DNA of 36,230 bases from an uncultured Clostridia bacterium. Its GTDB lineage: Bacteria; Bacillota; Clostridia; Oscillospirales; CAG-382. The notes below the pieces were generated by a model. The model was given only the letters and a program-made list of their open reading frames with translations, was not told the origin of the DNA and did not search any database. The position numbers were made by a program, and so were the translations under genes. The DNA lies in the NCBI GenBank assembly GCA_944375955.1, contig CALWBE010000012.1, forward strand, positions 1-36,230, in the 5' to 3' direction. Below are positions 27,106 through 35,866 of the stretch, piece by piece; the stretch's first letter is position 1; every line of letters starts with the position of its first letter.

Positions 27106-27975
27106 ATGGCATACAACGAACTTGCAGAACGAGGTACGGTTGATTTTCCAATCGGGTTTTACCATCTTGAAAAAGATCATCCGAAATATATAATGCAGTA
27201 TCATTGGCACAAAGAAATTGAGATAATACGTATTATAAGAGGAAAACTTGCAATAACTCTTAACAATACAGAGCTTCTCGCAGGTCATGATGATATTATT
27301 TTTGTAAACTCAGAAGTAGTACACGGAGCAATTCCGCATGACTGCATTTATGAATGTGTTGTGTTTGACCCTTGCAGCGTGTTGCTTAATTCGGAAATGG
27401 GAAAGCATTTGGCACTTGGTTTGACAGGACATAATATTTTTATTTTTCACAGGATAAAATCTCAAAACATAGCATTATTTAGTACTGTGAATCAGCTATT
27501 TGACGCATTTTATGATACAAATTACTGCGATCAGCTTTTGATAATTGCAAAAATATATGAACTTTTTTCAGTAATTCTTAAGGACAAGCTTTACTCTGAT
27601 AATTTATCATACGGAAATTTTTTAAAAGATAAAAATATAATTAAACTTAAGCGTGCACTTGAATTTATGAGAAAAAATTACAAATCACAGTTTTGTCTTG
27701 AAGAATTATCACGTGCTGTTGATGTTTCACCTAAATATTTTTGCGTTATTTTTAAGTCAATGACTGGAATGACTGCTTTTGAATATCTTAACAGTTACCG
27801 TATTGAGAAGGCTTCAAACCTTCTAATATCTACAGATATGACTATAACTGATATTGCATATTCCAGCGGATTCAATGATTTAAGCTATTTTATAAAAACA
27901 TTTAAAAAGATTAAGCAGGTTACTCCAAAACATTTTAGAAATTCACATTACAGAGGTCAAAACCATGAAAAATAA
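27106..27975 (+). CDS. AraC-family transcriptional regulator (second)
   Basis: A 289-residue regulator. The N-terminal cupin sensor (HWHKEIEIIRIIRGKLAITL, GHDDIIFVNSEVVHGAIP) is followed by the AraC helix-turn-helix pair near residues 185-285 (FCLEELSRAVDVSPKYFCVIF, ITDIAYSSGFNDLSYFIKTFK), ending VTPKHFR. Its divergence from fucI makes it the probable L-fucose-responsive activator of that gene. The gene overlaps the rRNA methyltransferase start by 11 bases, so the two are translated from the same message. Confidence 0.9.
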   Translation: MAYNELAERGTVDFPIGFYHLEKDHPKYIMQYHWHKEIEIIRIIRGKLAITLNNTELLAGHDDIIFVNSEVVHGAIPHDCIYECVVFDPCSVLLNSEMGKHLALGLTGHNIFIFHRIKSQNIALFSTVNQLFDAFYDTNYCDQLLIIAKIYELFSVILKDKLYSDNLSYGNFLKDKNIIKLKRALEFMRKNYKSQFCLEELSRAVDVSPKYFCVIFKSMTGMTAFEYLNSYRIEKASNLLISTDMTITDIAYSSGFNDLSYFIKTFKKIKQVTPKHFRNSHYRGQNHEK

Positions 27976-29200
27976 ACGTTTGTTCCCGGCAATTACCGTT
28001 ACAAAAAAGGCTGAGTTTTCAATTAAGAAAGGACATCCTTGGGTATATGATGCAGAAATTGTAGAAATAGATGACAGCTCCGGCAACAAGATAGAAAACG
28101 GGGAGCTTACTGATATTTTCTCATTAAAAGGTTCATATCTTGGAACAGGTTTTTATAATAGTAACAGTAAAATAAGAGTACGTATATTGTCTTCAAATGC
28201 AAACGAAAAATTTGAACGCAGTTTTTATGAGAGAAGAATAAGATATGCAATAGAGTATCGAAAGACAATAATGAAAAATAATTTGTCATGCTGCAGATTG
28301 ATATTTGGCGAATCAGACGGTCTGCCGGGACTGACAGTGGATAAATTTTCAGATATACTTGTAATACAGGTGCTTTCATACGGATTAGATAAGATAAAAG
28401 ATATGCTGTATGAAATATTATATGAAACATTAGTATCCGGAGGAGAAAAAATTTCGGGAATTTACGAGCGAAATGATGTTGCTATACGCGAACTTGAGGG
28501 ACTTGAACAATATAAAGGCTGGCATGAAAAAATTCCGCATATATTAAAAACAGAAACCGAGATATGTGAAAATGGAATATATTACAGAGTAGACTTTGAA
28601 AACGGTCAAAAAACTGGATTTTTTCTTGATCAGAAGTATAACCGTGCAGCAGTTGCTGAATTGTCGCAAGGAAAGACAGTATTAGACTGTTTTACACACA
28701 CCGGATCTTTTGCCTTAAACGCTGCATACGGAGGAGCCGCGCATGTAACTGCTGTAGATATATCGGCTTCCGCGATTGAATGTGCAAAAAACAACGCATG
28801 CAGAAATAACCTTGAATCAAAAATAGACTTTGTTATTGCTAATGTATTTGATCTTCTTCCCCAGCTTGAAAGTGAAAGAAAATACAAATATGATTTTATT
28901 ATACTTGACCCTCCCGCTTTCACGAAAAGCCGCAAAACAATAGAGAGCGCTGAGCGTGGCTACAAAGAAATAAATTACAGAGCAATGAAACTTCTGCCGC
29001 GCGGAGGATATTTTGCGACATGCTCGTGCTCACATTTTATGAGCCGTGAATTATTTGAAAAAATGCTTAAAAGTGCCGCTAATGACGCCGGGGTCAGTCT
29101 CAGACAGATTGAGGCTCGGCAGCAGGCGCCGGATCATCCTATTTTGTGGAATGTTCCTGAGACTGACTATTTAAAATTTTATATATTTCAAATAATATAA
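27965..29200 (+). CDS. rlmI: Class I rRNA large subunit methyltransferase (RlmI-like)
   Basis: A 411-residue enzyme of the RlmI family, which makes m5C1962 in 23S rRNA. The N-terminal 80 residues form a PUA-type domain (KKGHPWVYDAEIVEI). The rest carries the SAM-binding motif DCFTHTGSFALNAAYGG, then AVDISASAIECAKNN, the catalytic DPPAFTKSR and the CSCSHFMS cysteine motif. FGESDGLPGLTVDKF is a strong family signature. The start overlaps the upstream araC gene by 11 bases, with GAGGTC as ribosome binding site. A strong terminator follows. Confidence 0.92.
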   Translation: MKNKRLFPAITVTKKAEFSIKKGHPWVYDAEIVEIDDSSGNKIENGELTDIFSLKGSYLGTGFYNSNSKIRVRILSSNANEKFERSFYERRIRYAIEYRKTIMKNNLSCCRLIFGESDGLPGLTVDKFSDILVIQVLSYGLDKIKDMLYEILYETLVSGGEKISGIYERNDVAIRELEGLEQYKGWHEKIPHILKTETEICENGIYYRVDFENGQKTGFFLDQKYNRAAVAELSQGKTVLDCFTHTGSFALNAAYGGAAHVTAVDISASAIECAKNNACRNNLESKIDFVIANVFDLLPQLESERKYKYDFIILDPPAFTKSRKTIESAERGYKEINYRAMKLLPRGGYFATCSCSHFMSRELFEKMLKSAANDAGVSLRQIEARQQAPDHPILWNVPETDYLKFYIFQII

Positions 29201-29202
29201 AT

Positions 29203-29250
29203 AAAAACACCTTTCTTACATGAAAGAATCTGTAAGAAAGGTGTTTTTTT
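29203..29250. terminator. Strong terminator between rlmI and the helicase cassette
   Basis: An 18-base arm (29203-29220) is perfectly complementary to 29231-29248 and ends in a run of T. Its mirror image has an A-run, so it can end both the rlmI message and the convergent helicase cassette whose stop codon is at 29253. Confidence 0.9.
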
Positions 29251-29252
29251 AA

Positions 29253-31487
29253 TCAAAATAAATCTTTCCATTCATTTATACGTTTTTTCATCCCTGATAT
29301 ATCGAGTACGCCGTATGCAAAGCCCTTTCTTACAAGCTGCGCAGGCAAATACTCGTCATATTTATCAAAAATCGGAACCTCATTAGGATATAAGAGTTCA
29401 ATAGGATCAAAAGGAATTGATGCTATATCGAATATTTTCCGGAAAAATTCTTCTTTTTTTGCTTTCATAGTAAACTGTATAAAATAAGGACGTGACGAAT
29501 CCATACCTTTAATTCCGAGTTCAGCTGCGCATTTTATCTTTAAAAAACGCTCAAGAGCCATAAAAGCATAAGTTCCGAGCCAAGGCAAAAGGCACCACAT
29601 GTCACCGCCAAGACATATAAGCGGGTCTGTAAATACCCCTGAATTTTTTGCCGCCTGTCTTGCTTCCTCAATGCGCACAACTGCATTTTTCATTAGATAT
29701 GGATAAACATTTTTTTCGGAAAGAACCTTTTTCATTCGCTCTAAGATTTTTGTATTTATATCGCCAGGACAAAGCCCAAAATAAGCTGGAACCTGTCCTT
29801 TCACTTTTTCACAGTATATAAGACGTCGTTTGTGATCTATTTCTTCAACAACCCATACATGACCGGCAATAGCTATTTTCTCACCGACGGGCGGAGGCTT
29901 GACTATAGTGCCAAGTTCTTGAGAACCGCATCTGACGGTATATTCTTCATTTTCAACAAAAACAGCGTAAAATTTGTATGAGTTTATAATTCTTTCTCCT
30001 GCAAGGCCTATAATCAAACCGCCTTCATCTGTTTTTTGAATATGGTCTATATCAATGAGATGCTTCAGAAGTATTTTATAATCATCTGCAGAAATATTTT
30101 TAAATACAGATAATTTTAAAATTTTGGCAGCCAGTGTCGCCGGTGAAAGCTCGCCTGATGAAGCGAGAACACTCATTGTCTGATGATACAAAAGGCTGTA
30201 ATGCAGCCGTTTTAAATCCTGCGGCTCTACCCATCTCTCTTCAAGGTAAAGCTGAACCAGAGCTATCGCCTGCATAAGCTTCCAAGGTACTGATGCCGGA
30301 AACATTGCCCTTGCCTCAGTCTGATCCTCCCTTATGACAAACCACATTTCAGGAGGATTTCCTCTTCTTCCTGTACGTCCCATTCGTTGCAAAAAAGACG
30401 ATACGGTTGCCGGAGCATCTATTTGAAATGCTCTTTCAAGTCTGCCTATATCTATTCCCAGTTCAAGTGTTGCGGTTGTTATCGTCGTCTGAAATTCCTC
30501 TTCATCTTTCATTATTTCTTCAGCGGTTTCCCTGAATGAAGCTGATAGATTTCCGTGATGAATCAAAAATCTGTCCGGCTCTCCACAGGCTTCCTGATAT
30601 CTTCGCAAAGTAGTAGTTACAGCTTCGCACTCCTCACGTGAATTTACAAAAACAAGACATTTTTTTCCTTTTGTGTGCTCAAATATATATCCAAAACCTG
30701 GATCAGCCGCGGTCGGAGCAGATGCTGTTGCACTGTCAAGTGGTTCTAAAGCTTTATCAGCTGACTTATCTTCAGAAGCCTGCGGCCCGCTGATAAAGAA
30801 ATGTTCCATTGAAAGACGCCATTTTATCCCTTTGATCTCAATTTTTGGTATTATTGTATTGCGCCCTGTCCCGTAGGATAAAAACTCCCCTGCCTTTTCA
30901 GGCGAACCTATAGTTGCTGAAAGTCCTATTCTGCGCGGGTTAACGCCGGCAATTCTTGACAGACGATCTATAAGACACATTGTCTGCGCACCTCTGTCAC
31001 CGCGCATTAAGGAGTGAATCTCATCAATAACTATGAATCTCAGGTCACAGAAAAGTTTTGATATTGCTGAGTGTTTGTGCAACAGAAGAGCTTCCAATGA
31101 TTCGGGAGTAATTTGAAGTATGCCGCACGGATTTTTTAACAGTTTTGCCTTATGCGAAGCCGAAACATCTCCATGCCAGTGCCATACCGGAATCCCCTCT
31201 TCATCACACAAAACGGATAAGCGCTGAAACTGATCATTTATCAAGGCCTTAAGCGGACCAATATATATAGCTCCGACAGATAAGGGCATGTCCTCGGAAA
31301 AAAGCGTGAGAATAGGAAAAAACGCAGCCTCAGTTTTACCGGATGCGGTGCCGGACTGCAGCAAAACATTTTCATCCGTATTAAAAATTGCCTCTCCGGC
31401 GGCTATTTGTACTGCACGAAGGTTTTGCCAGTCGTTTCGGTATATAAAATCTTTTATAAAAGGTGCATATCTTTCGAACACATCCAT
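29253..31487 (-). CDS. BrxHI/Lhr-like DEAD/DEAH-box helicase
   Basis: A 744-residue superfamily 2 helicase. Motif I is SGTASGKT (residues 45-52), motif II is DEIH (155-158), motif III is SAT (190-192) and motif VI is QRMGRTGRRG (368-377). An unusual low-complexity stretch rich in Ala, Ser, Asp and Pro (about 236-264) sits between the two RecA-like domains. The C-terminal 250 residues look like the extra domain of Lhr and BrxHI helicases. It follows the BrxD-like ATPase gene on the same strand with a 36-base gap. The partner ATPase and a TerB_N/TerB_C protein suggest an ATP-driven DNA-processing or defence role; that is inferred. Confidence 0.88.
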   Translation of the reverse strand: MDVFERYAPFIKDFIYRNDWQNLRAVQIAAGEAIFNTDENVLLQSGTASGKTEAAFFPILTLFSEDMPLSVGAIYIGPLKALINDQFQRLSVLCDEEGIPVWHWHGDVSASHKAKLLKNPCGILQITPESLEALLLHKHSAISKLFCDLRFIVIDEIHSLMRGDRGAQTMCLIDRLSRIAGVNPRRIGLSATIGSPEKAGEFLSYGTGRNTIIPKIEIKGIKWRLSMEHFFISGPQASEDKSADKALEPLDSATASAPTAADPGFGYIFEHTKGKKCLVFVNSREECEAVTTTLRRYQEACGEPDRFLIHHGNLSASFRETAEEIMKDEEEFQTTITTATLELGIDIGRLERAFQIDAPATVSSFLQRMGRTGRRGNPPEMWFVIREDQTEARAMFPASVPWKLMQAIALVQLYLEERWVEPQDLKRLHYSLLYHQTMSVLASSGELSPATLAAKILKLSVFKNISADDYKILLKHLIDIDHIQKTDEGGLIIGLAGERIINSYKFYAVFVENEEYTVRCGSQELGTIVKPPPVGEKIAIAGHVWVVEEIDHKRRLIYCEKVKGQVPAYFGLCPGDINTKILERMKKVLSEKNVYPYLMKNAVVRIEEARQAAKNSGVFTDPLICLGGDMWCLLPWLGTYAFMALERFLKIKCAAELGIKGMDSSRPYFIQFTMKAKKEEFFRKIFDIASIPFDPIELLYPNEVPIFDKYDEYLPAQLVRKGFAYGVLDISGMKKRINEWKDLF

Positions 31488-31523
31488 TTTTATTTTCCTT
31501 CCGCTTAACTATTTTGCCTCAGC

Positions 31524-32849
31524 TTATATTTCAAATTCTGCTATATCTGTTTCTGCGTCAGGATTTTCATCTGACGTCAACGTTCCTTTTGAAAATTCAA
31601 AATTATCTGAATTTATAAGCTCCTGAATAGTTATGTCTTGATTCTGATAAAGCAAATTAAGCAATTCGATGAAATCTCTTATAACTTCTCGCGGCGTAAT
31701 ATTTTTGTCGGCTCCTATCCTTCCGAATTCAAGTTTTATAAATTCTGCAAGATCTTTTTCGGACAATGAAGGATTATAATCAAAAAGCTGACCGTGTATA
31801 TCCCTGAGTTTTTCTGTAAGAACCAGCAATTCTTCATAAGTTAGAGGTTCTAACTTTATTATTGGAGAAAGCATATCGTGCATTCCTTCTCCTGAAAAAC
31901 GTCCTTCAGACAGTCTTGATCTGAGCGCTTCATAACTGTATATACCGCGTCTTGTATCTTCAATACACTGAGGAGTTCCGCACATTATTATACCTAAATT
32001 TGATGCTTTTCCCTGCATAGTATCATTGTACATTGCGAGTATTTTCTCATAATTATACTGACGCGTAATGCTATTTGGTATTTTATAAATATTGACAAGC
32101 TCATCTATGAGTATTATCAAGCCGGAATATCCTGCAAGTTTTAAAAATGAGGAAAAAAGCTTTATATAGTCATACCAGTCGTCATCAGTAATAATAATAT
32201 TTACGCCAAGTTCGCTTTTTGCTTCTGATTTTGCAGAATATTCACCGCGGAACCACTTAATAACCTTTGCTTTTTCCTCGTCAGCACCGTTTATATATGA
32301 TCTGTAGTATATTGTAAGTAAACGTGCAAAGTCAAATCCGTGAACCATTTCTTTCATTGAATTTACAATCTCAGAAAGCTTTTTTTCTACAGTTAAATTA
32401 AATAACGGGTTGTCAGGAGATATTCCGTTTTCCTGCAAAGTTTTTGTTTGAACGGCGTTTATCCATCTGTCAAGAATAAGACTCAAAGCTCCGCCTTCAG
32501 GACGTGTCTTTGTAGAAATGTTGCTCATCAGCTCTTTATAAGTTGCAAGTCCCTGCCCTTTTGTTCCCTGCAGTCTTCTTTCTGGTGAAAGATCAGCGTC
32601 AGCAACAACAAAGCCCCTGTCCATGCAATAATTGCGCATAGTTTGAAGCAAAAAGCTTTTTCCGCTTCCATACTTACCCATTATAAAGCGAAAAGCGGCG
32701 CCCCCCTCAGAAACTATTTCAACATCATGCAAAAGAGCTGTTATTTCCTTTTCCCTTCCTACGGCTATATACGGAAGTCCTATGCGAGGCACTACTCCGC
32801 CTTTTAAAGAATTTATAACTGCTGACGCTATTCTTTTTGGTATTTGCAT
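31524..32849 (-). CDS. BrxD-like P-loop ATPase (DUF2791 / BREX ATP-binding family)
   Basis: A 441-residue ATPase. The N-terminal IVNSLKGG-like region (AVINSLKGGVVPRIGLPYIAVGRE overall, residues 10-33) is characteristic of DUF2791/BrxD proteins. Walker A is GKYGSGKS (58-65) and Walker B is IILIDE (245-250). BrxD is the ATPase paired with BrxHI helicase in type 2 BREX systems; here it is found with a helicase and a TerB_N/TerB_C protein. The start at 32849 is preceded by AAAGGA; an upstream ATG in frame (32870) overlaps the preceding region. The spacing to both neighbours indicates one operon. The exact function is unknown. Confidence 0.85.
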   Translation of the reverse strand: MQIPKRIASAVINSLKGGVVPRIGLPYIAVGREKEITALLHDVEIVSEGGAAFRFIMGKYGSGKSFLLQTMRNYCMDRGFVVADADLSPERRLQGTKGQGLATYKELMSNISTKTRPEGGALSLILDRWINAVQTKTLQENGISPDNPLFNLTVEKKLSEIVNSMKEMVHGFDFARLLTIYYRSYINGADEEKAKVIKWFRGEYSAKSEAKSELGVNIIITDDDWYDYIKLFSSFLKLAGYSGLIILIDELVNIYKIPNSITRQYNYEKILAMYNDTMQGKASNLGIIMCGTPQCIEDTRRGIYSYEALRSRLSEGRFSGEGMHDMLSPIIKLEPLTYEELLVLTEKLRDIHGQLFDYNPSLSEKDLAEFIKLEFGRIGADKNITPREVIRDFIELLNLLYQNQDITIQELINSDNFEFSKGTLTSDENPDAETDIAEFEI

Positions 32850-32878
32850 ATTTTTTCCTTTCAAATGCAAAAAATTAA

Positions 32879-34390
32879 TTATATATAATTTTTTAATTCC
32901 TCGAGATAATCATCAATGATTATCGGTGTTTCATTTTCACAAATTATAACTGTATCTGCGAAAATTTCAAACATTTTTTCATTTATACTGTCAATTATAA
33001 CTGATAGCATAATATTATTTTTTCTTAAGTATGAGCCGTATTCTGTATTATCAATTAAACATTTGAGAAAAAAGCGCTCACTATCATTAAGAGGCGTATG
33101 TATTTTTTCAAAAGAAATTTCAGATTTACAAAGCCCATTTTCAATTCTATTTACAGTTTCAGAAGCAGTAATATCTTTTTCATATTGTGTATCGTCTTCA
33201 GTTATAAGTTTGTTTAATGTTATGTCAGATGATAAACGTATAGAGGAAAGTTTTGAAAAATCTATTTCAACTTTCATTCTTTCAGCTTGTTTTTTTTCTG
33301 CAAAATACTCGTTTGCAGCTCGTGCTATCAAAGACATCATAATTTTGGTTTCTTTTCCGGGAGAAAGAGATGGCTCAAAATTTAAATTTTCTCTTAAATA
33401 CCTGTCTACTGCTTTAATAAAAATTCCTAGTTTGACGTTTTTATTTTTTGAGCAGTAATATTTTTCACATTGCCAGTGACCTCTAAAACAAATATATTTA
33501 TGTACACTGTTAAACTCATATTTGCAGTCTGAATGTCTGTTTCGACCGCTGAACACAGCAGATGCAAACATTGTATAAGACGATGATACTATATCTCCAA
33601 AAAGTATGGTAAAAAGACTGTTTTTGCGTTTTTTTTCAAAATATTCAGAAAAAAGGATGTATGCTTTGCAGCACACTGATTTTGCGTCTTCCGGAAAGGT
33701 TTTGTATAATTTTGATGAAGTTATATTATATGACGATAAAGTGCAAAGTGCTGAAAAAATTCTGTCATAATCGTATTTCTTTACATCTGCCAAAACTTCA
33801 AGTGCGTTTTCAAAAGAAAAGTCGTATACTCCGTTAAGAAAAGATTTGTCAAGTCCGTGAAAAACAACAAAATCACATATCCATTTTACTGTTAGAACTT
33901 CTATTCTTTTATCTATTTCCCTGTATTTAAAATAAAACTCTTTCAGAGAATTCAGCGCATCTTCCGGAGCTTCAAAGGCTATACAGTTTAGCTGCTCATA
34001 TATGTAAAGATAGGCAAAGGAAAGCGAAGTTTTTTCTACTGTACCTTTCCTCACTTTGGTACGCCATGAAAAATAACCTCGGAGTTCTTTGTCATTCATA
34101 TACTGATATGTAGGATAATATCTGACAAAAGTACCGTCATATATAAAATCATCTTCATATTCAGCCATGAATTTACCCTGTTTAAGAAAGATCCAGGCAT
34201 CGGATTTTCCTAACGATTCGGGCAAAAGAGCAATGGAACGCATATCTTTTATTTTTTCAGGTACATACTGAGGCATTTGTGAGGCAGGACGCAATATGGG
34301 CTGATCCTTATATAATTTTGTTTCAATATTTTTACTGTTTGACAATTTTTTGTCGGAAAGTATTTGTTCAATAATAGCCTTTATATCCAT
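32879..34390 (-). CDS. TerB_N / TerB_C domain protein
   Basis: A 503-residue protein. Residues 65-260 look like TerB_N: DGTFVRYYP, the motif ELRGYFSWRTKVRKG and LSFAYLYIYEQLNCIAFE. The C-terminal 75 residues (LNDSERFFLKCLID to LEELKNYI) match the TerB_C pattern, with DSIN and a final helix. A Cys/His-rich segment (C289, C301, C308, C313, with H287, H297 and H305) could bind metal. Known from family analysis: these domains flank TerB-like regions and occur with ATPase and helicase genes, with stress and defence roles proposed. It is the first gene of the cassette, 29 bases before the BrxD-like gene, and AAGGGCG precedes its start. Confidence 0.78.
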   Translation of the reverse strand: MDIKAIIEQILSDKKLSNSKNIETKLYKDQPILRPASQMPQYVPEKIKDMRSIALLPESLGKSDAWIFLKQGKFMAEYEDDFIYDGTFVRYYPTYQYMNDKELRGYFSWRTKVRKGTVEKTSLSFAYLYIYEQLNCIAFEAPEDALNSLKEFYFKYREIDKRIEVLTVKWICDFVVFHGLDKSFLNGVYDFSFENALEVLADVKKYDYDRIFSALCTLSSYNITSSKLYKTFPEDAKSVCCKAYILFSEYFEKKRKNSLFTILFGDIVSSSYTMFASAVFSGRNRHSDCKYEFNSVHKYICFRGHWQCEKYYCSKNKNVKLGIFIKAVDRYLRENLNFEPSLSPGKETKIMMSLIARAANEYFAEKKQAERMKVEIDFSKLSSIRLSSDITLNKLITEDDTQYEKDITASETVNRIENGLCKSEISFEKIHTPLNDSERFFLKCLIDNTEYGSYLRKNNIMLSVIIDSINEKMFEIFADTVIICENETPIIIDDYLEELKNYI

Positions 34391-34482
34391 ATAATTTCGC
34401 GCCCTTGTATTTTTAATTATGTAATTTTACAAAATGAATTTATATAAAAAATAGGTGAATATTATATAAAGATAATTGTTTT

Positions 34483-35085
34483 TTATAATGTTATTTTTCT
34501 GTTTTTAAAATAATACTCTTTATCCTTTTCGCCTATTTCTCTGAGCACTCTGCATGGATTGCCAACTGCAACAACGTTTTGCGGTATATCTTTGGTTACT
34601 ACACTGCCGGCGCCGATAACGGAATTATCCCCTATTGTTACACCTGGAAGTATTACTGCTCCGGCTCCTATCCAGCAATTTTTACCGATTGTTACCGGCG
34701 CATTATATTGATATGCATGTTCACGAAGCTCGGGATTTATAGGATGTCCGGCGGTTGCAACAGTAACATTAGGACCAAACATAGTATAATCGCCTACGTA
34801 AATGAAGGTATCGTCAACAAGTGTAAGATTGAAATTTGCATATATTTTTTTACCAAAATGAACATGTTTACCTCCCCAATTCGCATAAAAAGGAGGCTGA
34901 ATATAGCAGCCTTCCCCTATTTCAGCAAACATTTCTTTCAAAAATTTCTCTCTTTTTTTTAGCTGGGTCTGTGGTATGCTATTATATTCGTATAGTTTAT
35001 CAAGATAAGTAAACTGTTCTTCCAGTATACTTTCATCATCCGGTAAATACAAATCACCGGAATGCATTTTATCAAAAATATTCAT
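34483..35085 (-). CDS. Maltose/galactoside O-acetyltransferase-type hexapeptide enzyme
   Basis: A 200-residue left-handed beta-helix acetyltransferase of the LacA/Maa family. It shows the N-terminal maltose acetyltransferase helices (FDKMHSGDLYLPDDES), the catalytic His motif TAGHPINPELR, and hexapeptide repeats ending NCWIGAGAVILPGVTIGD, NSVIGAGSVVTKDIP and AVGNPCRVLREI. It transfers acetyl from acetyl-CoA to sugars or galactosides, probably to discard unused sugars. It lies upstream of the TerB cassette on the same strand, 92 bases away. Whether it is linked to that cassette is unclear. No hairpin terminator is obvious between them. Confidence 0.92.
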   Translation of the reverse strand: MNIFDKMHSGDLYLPDDESILEEQFTYLDKLYEYNSIPQTQLKKREKFLKEMFAEIGEGCYIQPPFYANWGGKHVHFGKKIYANFNLTLVDDTFIYVGDYTMFGPNVTVATAGHPINPELREHAYQYNAPVTIGKNCWIGAGAVILPGVTIGDNSVIGAGSVVTKDIPQNVVAVGNPCRVLREIGEKDKEYYFKNRKITL

Positions 35086-35504
35086 TTTACCTCTATATCC
35101 TTTCTTTTTTCATGCCTTTTTAATATCGGAACAATTGAAAAAACTTTTGATTTTGGGATAATTTATACATATTAAAAAAACTCTTTGCATCTGTTTTAAA
35201 AGCCTAAGTTTTTATAAGGTTTGAATCATTTGTTACACATGCAATAGTTATTTAATCCAAAATAAAAGTATTTTTTAAATTAAAATATTATTAATTATTA
35301 TAACACATAGTTATTTTAAATTCAACAATTTAAAATAAAAATTCGAATTTATGTTCGTAATAAGAAAAAAAATACCAAAATTTACATTTATAAAATTCAT
35401 ATCAAATGCAATAATAATACCAGAGCCGCAGAAAAAACAAATTTCTGAAGGCTTGATAATCAGATAGATTTAAATAGTGTTCCAACATTAAGGAGAATTG
35501 AAAA
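35086..35504. other. A+T-rich intergenic region without a recognised gene
   Basis: About 420 bases, very A+T-rich, between the divergent acetyltransferase gene and the SASP-like gene. I see no coding frame, tRNA or repeat array. It should hold both promoters. I looked for a sporulation sigma-G promoter before the SASP-like gene but did not find one I would defend. Confidence 0.5.
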
Positions 35505-35600
35505 ATGACAAACAAGAATCTTGTACCCGAAGCAAGAGCAGCTCTTGACAGATTCAAGATGGAAGCTGCTACAGATGAGGATGTCACCGATACATATTAA
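35505..35600 (+). pseudogene. Alpha/beta-type small acid-soluble spore protein, N-terminal part only
   Basis: A 31-codon frame preceded by a good ribosome binding site (AAGGAG at a normal spacing). The first 22 residues, including NLVPEARAALDRFKMEAA, are typical of alpha/beta-type SASPs, which coat and protect spore DNA. The usual proteins have about 60-75 residues and a second conserved half around a NGSVGGxMVKRM motif; here the frame ends after TDEDVTDTY and the second half is missing in all frames that follow. A terminator hairpin follows closely. It may be a truncated gene, a 3' replacement by an inserted element, or a rare short form. It was missed by length-filtered calling. Confidence 0.6.
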
Positions 35601-35644
35601 ACCAAAACCAAAATACTTATTAAACCGGCCCGATAAAAGAAATT

Positions 35645-35678
35645 GGCGTACTGAAGCTAAAACCAGTACGCCGTTTTT
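35645..35678 (+). terminator. Terminator after the SASP-like gene
   Basis: GGCGTACTG (35645-35653) pairs with CAGTACGCC (35664-35672), followed by GTTTTT. It lies 44 bases after the stop of the SASP-like frame. No gene is supported from here to 35866. Confidence 0.8.
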
Positions 35679-35866
35679 GTCGGCAAAAGTGAATTTATAC
35701 CGGGAGCGATTTTTGTTTTTGCAAACAGCGGCAAAAGGGCGTTTTTTAACTTGGGTTCTCCACCCTAAAGCACCTCGGAAACGCCTATATATCAAGATTT
35801 TCAGAGGTGCAGCTTTTCAGAAAAATCAGACACAGCGTCACCCTAGTATAGAAGGAGGAGCGATTT

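Noticed and set aside
29253..34390. Complete type 2 BREX system
   Set aside because: Only BrxD-like and BrxHI-like genes are present; none of the methylase, phosphatase or kinase genes is in the window, and lacA and rlmI flank the cassette.
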